Shown: positions 1 to 5,730 of the stretch, piece after piece | How positions within the stretch are numbered: position 1 is the stretch's first letter | Layout of the letters: each line of letters opens with the position of its first letter | Source of the DNA: Candidatus Rifleibacteriota bacterium | Lineage (GTDB): Bacteria; Riflebacteria; Ozemobacteria; Ozemobacterales; Ozemobacteraceae | Direction of reading: 5' to 3' | NCBI GenBank assembly: GCA_029560455.1 | Contig: JAKQKW010000467.1 | Coordinates: forward strand, 1-6,073 | Length of the DNA stretch: 6,073 nucleotides | The notes under the pieces: model-generated | Told to the model about the DNA's origin: nothing | The model's input: only the letters and a program-made list of their open reading frames with translations | Databases searched by the model: none | Program-made: the position numbers and the translations under genes

Positions 1-30
1 GCAGAACCGCGCAGGATAGAGCGGTTCTGC
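1..30. other. Perfect hairpin at the left edge, possible terminator
   Basis: Bases 1-10 (GCAGAACCGC) are the exact reverse complement of bases 21-30, with a 10-base loop. The arms may continue beyond the window. On the plus strand no T-run follows (TGAGCGAAAAC), so it is not a standard plus-strand terminator. On the minus strand the bases that would hold the T-run lie outside the window. It could end a neighbouring transcript or be part of a palindromic repeat. Confidence 0.5.
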
Positions 31-61
31 TGAGCGAAAACTTGATAAAAACATTCTTGGC

Positions 62-150
62 TGGAGCACCCGGCAGCATCTATCCTGATGCCGCCGAGTA
101 TCGCTGACCTCCTGTCAGCAAAAAAGCAACCCGACTGATAGGCCGGGCCG
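62..150. other. Structured non-coding stretch of unknown role
   Basis: Three hairpins follow one another. Bases 71-80 pair with 87-96 (10 positions, one A-C mismatch). GCTGAC 103-108 pairs with GTCAGC 114-119. CCCG 130-133 pairs with CGGG 144-147. In addition, CCCGGC 69-74 could pair with GCCGGG 142-147 and close the whole segment. Read on the minus strand, the middle hairpin and its loop contain AGGAGGT, a perfect ribosome-binding sequence, but no ATG, GTG or TTG lies at a usable distance. I compared it by eye with common riboswitch cores (c-di-GMP, TPP, cobalamin, SAM) and found no match. No gene is visible in bases 1-250. Confidence 0.35.
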
Positions 151-183
151 ACGAACCAGTTCAACTTTGTTTCTGCAGTAATC

Positions 184-229
184 AATAAATAAAAAACTGC
201 CGCGGGCGTTGAATAGCCTGCGGCAGTTT
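184..229 (-). terminator. Rho-independent terminator of the M16 operon
   Basis: On the minus strand, AAACTGCCGC (229-220) pairs with GCGGCAGTTT (203-194). Three further pairs lie beyond one mismatch, and the T-rich tail TTTATTTATT follows. It begins 22 bases after the stop codon of the last operon gene, which marks the operon's 3' end. Confidence 0.9.
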
Positions 230-250
230 GTGAGAATCTTAGAGAGATTT

Positions 251-1699
251 TTACTTTTCGGGTGGAATGGTCACGTCGATTGCTTCTGGTTTGCCGTTAT
301 CGAGTTTTTCGAGGGGCATGTCGAATTCTTTCTGGTTTCCGACCACGAGTATGCGCAGTGAGTCTGGTTTGAGATATTTGTTGGCGGCCGCGAGAACGTT
401 TTCGGCGGTCGTGGCTTCGACCATTTCCTTCTGCTTGTTGAGAAAGTCTTTCGGCAGGCCGAAAAAATCATAATAGACGAGTCGTTCGATGACCTTCTGC
501 TTTTCGTCGAAGTTGAAGACGAAAGAGTTCAGGTAGCGGTCTTTGGCGGCTTTCAGTTCGGCTTCGGTGGCCGGTTCTTTCTGAAAGCGTCTGATCTCGT
601 CGATGATCATGCTGACTGCCTTGCCGGCGGTTTCGTTCTTGGTGGCCACATAGTTATAGAACATACCGGGGTAAGACAGATTGGCGGTATAAATGCCATA
701 AACCTGGTAGCACAGGCCGGCTTTCGAGCGCACCTGATTGAAAAGACGGCTGCCGAAACCTACGCCAAGAATATTGTTCATGACGATACGGTGCGGGTGA
801 TCCTCGTCGGTCAGACGGCCGCCGAGATGGCCGATATAGGCATTGGCCTGGCGGGCTTCGGGCAGATCGACGACGCCAACGCGCTTGTCAAAGCTGTAAT
901 CAACCTTGGGGAATTCAGGCAGCGCTTCTTTACCCTTTTCCCAGTCGGCGAAATACTTTTTGACCAGAGCAAGAATTTCTTTGCGGCTGAAGTCACCCCA
1001 GATCGCCATCTGAACGTTTTCTGGGCGGTAGACTTTCTGATGAAAGGCTTTGAGATCGTCGCGGCTGATGGCTTTAAGGGTAGCGTATTCAGAATGGCGG
1101 GCATAAACCGAAGCATTGCCGTAGATCATTTTTTCGAATTCACGTTCGCCGATTGAATCTGGCTGGTCATTGCGCCGTGAAATCATGGATTTGGCGGCGA
1201 TCATCGTCTGCTCGAAACGTGATTCTTCAAAGCGCGGCCGGCGAAGGATTTCGGCCATTACTTCGATGGCCAGTTCTTTTTTGGCGCTGAGCATCATCAG
1301 TTTGAGGCTGCCGGCAATGATATCGCTGCTGGTTTCGGCAGAGGCACCGATTCCTTCGAGCAGTTCATCGAGTTCGTCAGCACTCCATTTTTCGGTGCCG
1401 CCGGTGCGCAGCAGTTCACCGACAAAATTTGCCAGGCCGATCTTCTCGGCCGGTTCGAGGTAAGAACCGCCATGAATGCGCACTGAAGCTTCTATAAGCG
1501 GCAGTGAATGGTCTTCAAGCAGGTAGAGGCGCATGCCGTTTTCGAGTTTGACTTCTTCGATGTCGGGCAGTTCGATCGGGCCGAGTGGCGGGAAAGTCAT
1601 GGCATCGAGGTCGATGGCCGAAGCCGGAACAAAGCCGGCAAAGATTGCGAAAACCAGGAAAGAGGTAATCAGCAAGCAGCGAAAATTGCGGTTAATCAT
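251..1699 (-). CDS. Secreted M16 family protein, non-catalytic partner subunit
   Basis: The 482-residue product is an M16 (pitrilysin/insulinase/MPP-like) protein with a signal peptide at residues 1-28 (VPASA, then ID). The N-terminal M16 domain spans roughly 45-230 and the C-terminal M16 domain roughly 270-455. The zinc motif is destroyed: where HxxEH should stand there is NFVGE (91-95), so both histidines and the glutamate are lost. The second domain keeps the family signature around SRLFNQVRSKAGLCYQVYG, including R324 and Y331 with the seven-residue spacing of the substrate-binding R/Y pair of M16 enzymes. Its start overlaps the stop of the catalytic paralogue by 4 bases (ATGA), and AGGAGGG lies 6 bases upstream at 1706-1712, so translation is probably coupled. 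By analogy with two-subunit M16 enzymes it should bind substrate and complete the chamber. The family and the loss of zinc ligands are clear; periplasmic location and pairing are inference. Confidence 0.93.
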   Translation of the reverse strand: MINRNFRCLLITSFLVFAIFAGFVPASAIDLDAMTFPPLGPIELPDIEEVKLENGMRLYLLEDHSLPLIEASVRIHGGSYLEPAEKIGLANFVGELLRTGGTEKWSADELDELLEGIGASAETSSDIIAGSLKLMMLSAKKELAIEVMAEILRRPRFEESRFEQTMIAAKSMISRRNDQPDSIGEREFEKMIYGNASVYARHSEYATLKAISRDDLKAFHQKVYRPENVQMAIWGDFSRKEILALVKKYFADWEKGKEALPEFPKVDYSFDKRVGVVDLPEARQANAYIGHLGGRLTDEDHPHRIVMNNILGVGFGSRLFNQVRSKAGLCYQVYGIYTANLSYPGMFYNYVATKNETAGKAVSMIIDEIRRFQKEPATEAELKAAKDRYLNSFVFNFDEKQKVIERLVYYDFFGLPKDFLNKQKEMVEATTAENVLAAANKYLKPDSLRILVVGNQKEFDMPLEKLDNGKPEAIDVTIPPEK

Positions 1700-3276
1700 T
1701 TGCAGCCCTCCTGGCAGGTTTCTTCTTTGGCGGCATCTTTAGCGGCATCTTTAGCGGCAGCCTGTTCAACAATGGTGTCCATGGTGGCTACGGTGCGGTT
1801 GCGTTCGACGAAATACTTCTGGGCGACTCGCTGAACATCCTGCGGGGTTACGGCATTGATGCGGTCGAGTTCTTTGAACAGAGCCCGCCAGTCACCCCAG
1901 AGCTGATTGTAGCTTGCCAGCTGCTCGGCCATACCCATGTTGCTGCGCAGACCCGAAATGAAGCGGGCCATGGCGCGGGCTTTGACCTTATCGAGGTCGT
2001 CGTTGCTGAGCAGTTCATTTTTCAGCTTTTCGAGTTCTTCATAAATGACCTTTTCGCATTCAACGTTCGTTTTGCCCTGAGCCGGATAGGCGAAAACAAC
2101 GGCGAGTGACGGGTATTTGTTGCCGGGCCAGCCACTGAAAGCGCTGATCGAAACGGCATTTTTCATGTCTCTGACCATGCGGCGATGCAGGCGCGAGGTA
2201 CGGCCCTGGCCGAGAATATCGATGAACGCCTGAATTGCCGGTGAATCAGCGTGGGTTTCTTCGGGAACATGCCAGCCGATCATCATTGCCGGCTGAGCGC
2301 GGTCCTGAATGCTGACGCGGCGCTCACCGGTCTGCTCGGGTTCGACCGTGGCAATGCGTGAGGGCAGGGGGCGTGCCGGAATGCGGCCCCAGTATTTATT
2401 TGCCAGCTCGATCGCATGGGCTGGTTTGACATCGCCGACAATGGCGACAACCAGATTGCCGGGCGAATAGTAGCGGTCAAAAAAGGCCTGCGCCGCTTCG
2501 CGTGAATAGTTCTGAATGTCTGACATATAACCAATCAGCGGGTTGCGATAAGGGTGTGCCTTGAACGCAGTGCAGATAAATTCTTCGACCAGCTTGCCGA
2601 TCGGGCGGTTTTCGACGCTCATGCGGCGTTCTTCAGCCACGACCTGGCGTTCGCGATACATTTCGCGCAGCCGGGGCTTGAGAAAGCGTTCTGATTCCAT
2701 TGCCATCCAGAATTCGATCTTGTTCGAGGGCAGACTGACGACGTAGGCGGTCTGATCGCGTGAGGTCCAGGCGTTCAGTTCCGAGCCGCCTTCTTTCTGC
2801 AGGCGATTGGCAAATTCATTGGGAACGACGAGTTCATAAGCTTCGCCGATGGCTTTTTCGAATTCGACCGTCAGAGAAGCGATGAGCTTCTCGCTGGCGA
2901 GGCGCCCCTTTAGGCGTTCTGCTCTGATTTGCTTGAAAATGGCATCTTCTTTGGCCATTTTCAGAAATTCTTTGGCGCTGTCTTTAGTACCGATGGTCTC
3001 GGTACCTTTGAAAGCCATGTGTTCGAACATATGGGCGAGGCCTGTGTATTCTTTTGGGTCGTCTGAACCACCGACATCGGCCCAGGTCACGAACGAAATG
3101 ACCGGTGCATCGTGGCGCGGCATGATGATCAGTTTGAGGCCGTTGGCCAGAGTGGTTTCAACGACCGACTTTTCGAGCGGCGAAAAATCGAAAGCCGTTG
3201 ACGCGAAGCCGAGAAATGGCACGAATGCCAGCAATACCGCAGCAAAAACCGCGGCGCGGAATTTGGATGACTGCAT
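1696..3276 (-). CDS. Secreted M16 zinc metallopeptidase, catalytic subunit
   Basis: The 526-residue product has a signal peptide at about residues 1-28. The inverted zinc motif HMFEH is at 82-86: H82 and H86 are ligands and E85 is the general base. The third ligand is most likely E216 in the VVAEERRM segment. Between them sits an extra charged helical segment (about 97-163) before the conserved ELNAWTSRDQTAY, which makes the H-to-E spacing about 130 residues instead of the usual 70-77; I recall similar insertions in other bacterial M16 proteins. The C-terminal M16 domain spans about 320-500. At its R/Y position it has R369 but S376 in place of tyrosine, so it probably needs its partner for substrate binding. 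The tail carries AAKD repeats and ends in CQEGCK. AGGAG lies 6 bases before the ATG. It sits 20 bases after the TPR gene and overlaps the partner gene by 4 bases. Expected role: peptide degradation or processing in the periplasm; the substrate is unknown. Confidence 0.95.
   Translation of the reverse strand: MQSSKFRAAVFAAVLLAFVPFLGFASTAFDFSPLEKSVVETTLANGLKLIIMPRHDAPVISFVTWADVGGSDDPKEYTGLAHMFEHMAFKGTETIGTKDSAKEFLKMAKEDAIFKQIRAERLKGRLASEKLIASLTVEFEKAIGEAYELVVPNEFANRLQKEGGSELNAWTSRDQTAYVVSLPSNKIEFWMAMESERFLKPRLREMYRERQVVAEERRMSVENRPIGKLVEEFICTAFKAHPYRNPLIGYMSDIQNYSREAAQAFFDRYYSPGNLVVAIVGDVKPAHAIELANKYWGRIPARPLPSRIATVEPEQTGERRVSIQDRAQPAMMIGWHVPEETHADSPAIQAFIDILGQGRTSRLHRRMVRDMKNAVSISAFSGWPGNKYPSLAVVFAYPAQGKTNVECEKVIYEELEKLKNELLSNDDLDKVKARAMARFISGLRSNMGMAEQLASYNQLWGDWRALFKELDRINAVTPQDVQRVAQKYFVERNRTVATMDTIVEQAAAKDAAKDAAKEETCQEGCK
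1730..1759. repeat. 12-base tandem repeat in the M16 gene tail
   Basis: The unit GCGGCATCTTTA occurs twice in full and once in half. On the coding strand it encodes the AAKDAAKDAAK run near residues 507-517 of the catalytic M16 protein. The unit is a multiple of three, so copy-number change would lengthen or shorten the tail without a frameshift. Confidence 0.85.
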
Positions 3277-3296
3277 CTGTTGCTCCTGTTTTGATT

Positions 3297-4289
3297 TCAG
3301 TATCTGCCGCTGAGCTTTTCGCGTGCTTTGGCTGCAGCTGCAGAATACGGGTATATTTGTGTAACCCGATAATAATAACTCCTGGAGCTGTTATAGTCAC
3401 CTGAAATTTCAAAACATTCGCCTGCCTGGAAAAGGGCTTCGGAAGCCTTCGGGCTCTGCGGATACCGCTGCTGGTAACCGGCAAAGTGCCCGGCCGCCTC
3501 AAAGAGATGGTTGCGGTTTGCGTAATTGATTCGGCCAAAGGCTTTTTCTGTCTCTGCCAGCGTGTAAAGAGCCTCGGCATAATAATCAGAAGCCGGCCAG
3601 ATTCTGAGAAAGTTTGCAAACAGCGTGATTGCCTGCTGGTGGTTTTTCTGTTCCGCCCTGATTTTTGCCCGCCAGAAATCGGCGTCATCGGCATATTGTG
3701 AGCCAGGATACTGTTTCACCAGCTGGTCGAAATAGATAAAGGCGCTGTTAAAATTGCCGGCTGCATATTTGCTGTGACCATAATTGTAAAGATTATAATC
3801 ACTGATAGCGCCAGGATTCGAAGGGGTTGCGGGCGTTCCGCTGTTGCCTGGATATCCGGGGTTGCCGCTGCCAGGATAACCCGGGTTGCCACTGTTGCCA
3901 GGGTAGCCGCTGTTGCCGCCGGTGCCCGGGTAAACCGGGCCGACGTTGCCGTTACTGCCGGAAGAGCCGGGATAGCCCGTATTGCTGCCGGAACCGGGGT
4001 AGACAGGGCCACTGTTTCCACTGCTGTTAGAGGTGCCGGGGTATGCCGGGTTGCCACTGCCGCCTGTGTTGCCCGGGTTTGTAACCGTGCCCGGATAAGC
4101 TGGGTGGTTGATGATGCCGGTATGAGAATTTGAGCCCGGGTAAAGGGGTGTCGACATGCCCGGGTATTGGTTGGCCCTGAAAAGCGGCGGTATGACAATC
4201 TGATCAGCAAAGGCCTGATTGTTGGCAGAAAAAATCGTAATAACGATCAGAGCTGCCGCAAGCTTATGGATCAACTTTGGCAATTGCAT
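3297..4289 (-). CDS. Secreted TPR protein with YPG-rich linker
   Basis: Read from ATG 4289 the product has 330 residues. The signal peptide is 1-28 (LIHKLAAALIVITIF core, QAFA then DQ). Residues 39-160 form a Gly/Pro/Ser/Asn/Tyr-rich region with about ten YPG motifs. Residues 163-325 contain about four TPR-like helical hairpins (GHSKYAAGNFNSAFIYFDQL, QAITLFANFLRIWP, AEALYTLAETEKAFG, ASEALFQAGECFEISGDY), resembling the C-terminal TPR domain of YbgF/CpoB and BamD-type envelope proteins. There is no lipobox. The reading frame stays open upstream to 4508. I prefer 4289 because the signal peptide starts there and the upstream part crosses a palindromic repeat, but 4289 has no good ribosome-binding site whereas ATG 4469 does. 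It is the first gene of the operon, 20 bases before the M16 peptidase, which suggests a scaffold or adaptor role. Exact function is not recognised. Confidence 0.85.
   Translation of the reverse strand: MQLPKLIHKLAAALIVITIFSANNQAFADQIVIPPLFRANQYPGMSTPLYPGSNSHTGIINHPAYPGTVTNPGNTGGSGNPAYPGTSNSSGNSGPVYPGSGSNTGYPGSSGSNGNVGPVYPGTGGNSGYPGNSGNPGYPGSGNPGYPGNSGTPATPSNPGAISDYNLYNYGHSKYAAGNFNSAFIYFDQLVKQYPGSQYADDADFWRAKIRAEQKNHQQAITLFANFLRIWPASDYYAEALYTLAETEKAFGRINYANRNHLFEAAGHFAGYQQRYPQSPKASEALFQAGECFEISGDYNSSRSYYYRVTQIYPYSAAAAKAREKLSGRY
3810..4175 (-). repeat. Degenerate YPG/NPG-coding repeat region
   Basis: This part of the TPR gene encodes residues 39-160, a run of units such as NPGYPGS, GPVYPGT and TGYPGS with glycine, serine and asparagine between them. 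At the DNA level it is a set of imperfect GC-rich repeats (on the plus strand, variants of CCGGGTTGCC and CCAGGGTAGCC). The bias keeps several other frames open, which explains long shadow frames here. It is probably a flexible extracytoplasmic linker or an interaction surface. Confidence 0.85.
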
Positions 4290-4324
4290 TGAGATTCTGT
4301 ATTCTGAGGCTAAGCCCGGAATGA

Positions 4325-4390
4325 TGCTGCTTTTGTTTGTTACTCCCGCGCAGGCTGGAGTCTGCTTCAGAGTCTGTGGAATGCTGCTTT
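4325..4390. repeat. Diverged GTCATTCCCGC-type palindromic repeat
   Basis: ACTCCCGC 4342-4349 pairs with GCTGGAGT 4354-4361 (one mismatch, 4-base loop GCAG). Next comes a tail, TCTGCTTCAGAGTCTGTGG, similar in layout to the tail of the first hairpin at 5738-5772. TGCTGCTTT stands on both sides (4325-4333 and 4382-4390), as it does around the repeat at 5721-5836. Its chance translation, TPACAGVT, resembles peptides often seen when such intergenic repeats are mistaken for coding sequence. Confidence 0.65.
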
Positions 4391-4397
4391 GAGTGAA

Positions 4398-4426
4398 ATT
4401 ATTGTGATAGACCGGTCCGTTGCCAC
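4398..4426 (-). promoter_or_regulatory. Weak candidate promoter for the minus-strand operon
   Basis: On the minus strand, GTGGCA (4426-4421, four of six matches to TTGACA) and AATAAT (4403-4398, five of six to TATAAT) are 17 bases apart. A start about seven bases further on would give a leader of about 100 bases containing the palindromic repeat and would place ATG 4289 as the first start. If this is not the promoter, transcription must begin upstream of the folded element at 4464-4557. Confidence 0.25.
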
Positions 4427-4463
4427 GACCGAACTTTATTAACGCAGCAGTTGATAAGTGACT

Positions 4464-4557
4464 TTGCATAAGCTGAAACCTCCATGTTTCATCGCCGGCC
4501 ATGAGCAATTGCGGAGTTGCGCCTGCCTTTTCCGCACTTCTGGCCGGCTTTATGCAA
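4464..4557. promoter_or_regulatory. 94-base three-way-junction element, candidate structured leader
   Basis: Three nested stems fit together. The outer stem is TTGCATAA 4464-4471 with TTATGCAA 4550-4557 (8 perfect pairs). Arm one is TGAAAC 4474-4479 with GTTTCA 4486-4491. Arm two is GCCGGCC 4494-4500 with GGCCGGC 4542-4548, with a further inner stem TGCGGA 4510-4515 with TCCGCA 4531-4536. On the minus strand, arm one holds GGAGG (4483-4479) in its loop and stem, and the ATG at 4469 lies in the outer stem, so folding would hide a translation start. The strand is not certain and the sequence matches no riboswitch core I can recall. Confidence 0.45.
4479..4483 (-). promoter_or_regulatory. Ribosome-binding site for the alternative start at 4469
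   Basis: On the minus strand, GGAGG stands 9 bases before ATG 4469, which is in frame with the TPR gene. This is a better site than anything before ATG 4289, where only AGAATCTCA precedes the start codon. It supports either a 390-residue extended product or a formerly different gene start. Confidence 0.4.
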
Positions 4558-4572
4558 GCAAATTCTGTTCCA

Positions 4573-4603
4573 TTGGCGAAAGTGCGGTCGGGTGTGATAT
4601 TAT
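4573..4603 (+). promoter_or_regulatory. Candidate promoter of the rightward TPR gene
   Basis: An extended -10 element, TGATATTAT (4595-4603; TATTAT matches five of six), is preceded by TTGGCG at 4573-4578 (four of six to TTGACA) at a longish 19-base spacing. The TG extension can compensate for a weak -35. Transcription would start near 4610, inside the A-run 4606-4621, leaving a leader of about 88 bases before ATG 4698. Confidence 0.45.
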
Positions 4604-4605
4604 TG

Positions 4606-4675
4606 AAAAAAATAAAAAAAATAGCTGAAAAATCAGCGATTTGTGCCGAAAAAGTACCCGAGGCTGCTTCAGCTA
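4606..4675. promoter_or_regulatory. A-tract with alternative hairpins in the leader of the rightward gene
   Basis: After A7-T-A8 (4606-4621), TAGCTGAA 4622-4629 can pair locally (GCTGA 4624-4628 with TCAGC 4633-4637, loop AAAA) or with the distant perfect complement TTCAGCTA 4668-4675. The two folds exclude each other. Read on the minus strand, the local hairpin is followed by a T-rich run (4623-4606), so it may act as a weak terminator against leftward transcription. Confidence 0.4.
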
Positions 4676-4697
4676 AAAACTATCTGCAGGAAACCCT

Positions 4698-5687
4698 ATG
4701 AAAAAATTATTGCTACCTGTCCTGTTAGGTCTGGTATGTGCGCCCCTCAGCGCCGACCCCGATCTGCAGGAATTCGTCAGGGACCTCGGTTATTGCGACG
4801 AATACATTTCTGAAAATCTGCCGGCGCCGAAAGCGCGCCCAAAAATTGCGCCGAAAAAGCAGCAACCGGTGCATGCCGCGCCACAGCGCGATCTGATGCA
4901 GCCAGAAGACCTGCTGCACCCGAGGGTGTTTCAGAAAGGCGAATCGGCAGCGATGATTCCGGTGCTGATGCGACTGCACCGCGCGAACCCGACCTCAGAT
5001 AAAATCACCCGCAAGCTTGCCGTCACCTGCCTGAAAAATGGTCAGCAGCGCGAGGCTCTCTACTGGTACACTCAGACTTACCAGCGGGATCGTTCTGATT
5101 TCGAATCGCTCTGGAACATGGCTTCATTGTCATACAGTCTTGGCGAAACCGCTCAGACCAAAAAATACCTCGAAGAATATGCCAGATTAGACCCGAACAG
5201 TGCCTGGGGCCGTATGGCCCGTGAATTTCTCGCCGGTCGCTTCTCAGGAGCAGACCTTGGCGACGGGTTTCAGAAGGGTTTGGGTCGTGTCGGTGAACCG
5301 GCCGGCGGTGTCAGCGGCAAAAAAGCCGCTACTGCTGCACCCGCTGTTTCTGGTAAATCGGCTGAAACCGGCGATGGCATTCTCATCGTCGAGGGAAAAC
5401 GCTATGATGTAGAATCATTCGTCAGTTTTTACGATGAAAATACAGAAATCGAGAAACCGACGAAGTTGAAAGACACGCTGAAAGGGAAGTCCGGGACGGG
5501 AACATCTGACAAAAAGGCAGGTAAGAAACTATCACTTGAAAAAGCCGTAGTTGCCGAAAAGGTCGAAACCGGCGCCAAGGCGCCACCGGCTGCCGAAGCC
5601 TCCAACAAGGCCGCACCCATCGAAAGTGCTGAATTGAAAGCGACGGCACCGCCTCTAACCCCACCAGTAGCTTCAGAAACTAAGTGA
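4698..5687 (+). CDS. Secreted TPR protein with low-complexity tail
   Basis: The 329-residue product has a signal peptide at 1-19 (MKKLLLPVLLGLVCAPLSA, then DPD). The cysteine at 14 is preceded by valine and does not form a good lipobox. Residues 41-75 are a Pro/Lys-rich linker. Residues 84-180 form two to three TPR-like hairpins (KLAVTCLKNGQQREALYWYT, SLWNMASLSYSLGETAQTKK, then KYLEEYARLDPNS). A short conserved-looking module, GILIVEGKRYDVESFVSFYD, lies at 227-246, and the last 75 residues are Lys/Ala/Glu/Pro-rich. AGGA at 4688-4691 stands 6 bases before the ATG. It is transcribed alone, divergently from the M16 operon, and ends at a strong terminator. It is likely a periplasmic protein-interaction factor; I do not recognise the specific family. 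Confidence 0.88.
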   Translation: MKKLLLPVLLGLVCAPLSADPDLQEFVRDLGYCDEYISENLPAPKARPKIAPKKQQPVHAAPQRDLMQPEDLLHPRVFQKGESAAMIPVLMRLHRANPTSDKITRKLAVTCLKNGQQREALYWYTQTYQRDRSDFESLWNMASLSYSLGETAQTKKYLEEYARLDPNSAWGRMAREFLAGRFSGADLGDGFQKGLGRVGEPAGGVSGKKAATAAPAVSGKSAETGDGILIVEGKRYDVESFVSFYDENTEIEKPTKLKDTLKGKSGTGTSDKKAGKKLSLEKAVVAEKVETGAKAPPAAEASNKAAPIESAELKATAPPLTPPVASETK

Positions 5688-5692
5688 TTTAC

Positions 5693-5730
5693 CAGCAACC
5701 GCAGGCCGAGGACCTGCGGTTGCTGCTTTT
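5693..5730 (+). terminator. Rho-independent terminator of the rightward TPR gene
   Basis: CAGCAACCGCAGG 5693-5705 is perfectly complementary to CCTGCGGTTGCTG 5713-5725, with a 7-base loop, followed by CTTTT. It lies 5 bases after the stop codon. The T-run is short, and a continuing copy of the same tail (TGCTGCTTTTAT followed by TTTTTT) is found at 5825-5842, beyond the repeat element. Confidence 0.9.

Noticed and set aside
1..80. Minus-strand open frame from ATG 80 to the left edge (MLPGAPAKNVF...)
   Set aside because: Only 26 codons are visible, the AGGAGGT is too far from this ATG, and the frame passes through the perfect hairpin at 1-30, which points to non-coding DNA.
120..180. tRNA-like GTTCAA in the left non-coding region
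   Set aside because: No acceptor stem, anticodon arm or CCA-type end can be built around it.
791..1156. Plus-strand 121-codon frame opposite the second M16 gene
   Set aside because: It is antisense to conserved M16 sequence and has no independent promoter or ribosome-binding site; it reflects codon bias of the real gene.
2849..3313. Plus-strand 154-codon frame opposite the start of the catalytic M16 gene
   Set aside because: It lies antisense to the region encoding HMFEH and the signal peptide, whose family identity is certain, and its Ser/Arg-rich product has no domain.
3716..4210. Long frames opposite and beside the YPG repeat region on both strands
   Set aside because: They are explained by the GC-rich repeats of the TPR gene. 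Their products are monotonous Ala/Arg/Thr-rich strings without start signals, while the gene frame has a signal peptide and TPRs.
4464..4557. Hammerhead ribozyme as an explanation of the three-way junction
   Set aside because: The junction bases do not match the CUGAUGA and GAAA core on either strand.
4501..4701. Plus-strand 66-codon frame ending in an ATGA overlap with the rightward TPR gene
   Set aside because: No ribosome-binding site precedes it. It runs through the palindromic GCCGGCC arm and the A-tract, contains the likely promoter, and its product has no recognisable character. The overlap is probably chance.
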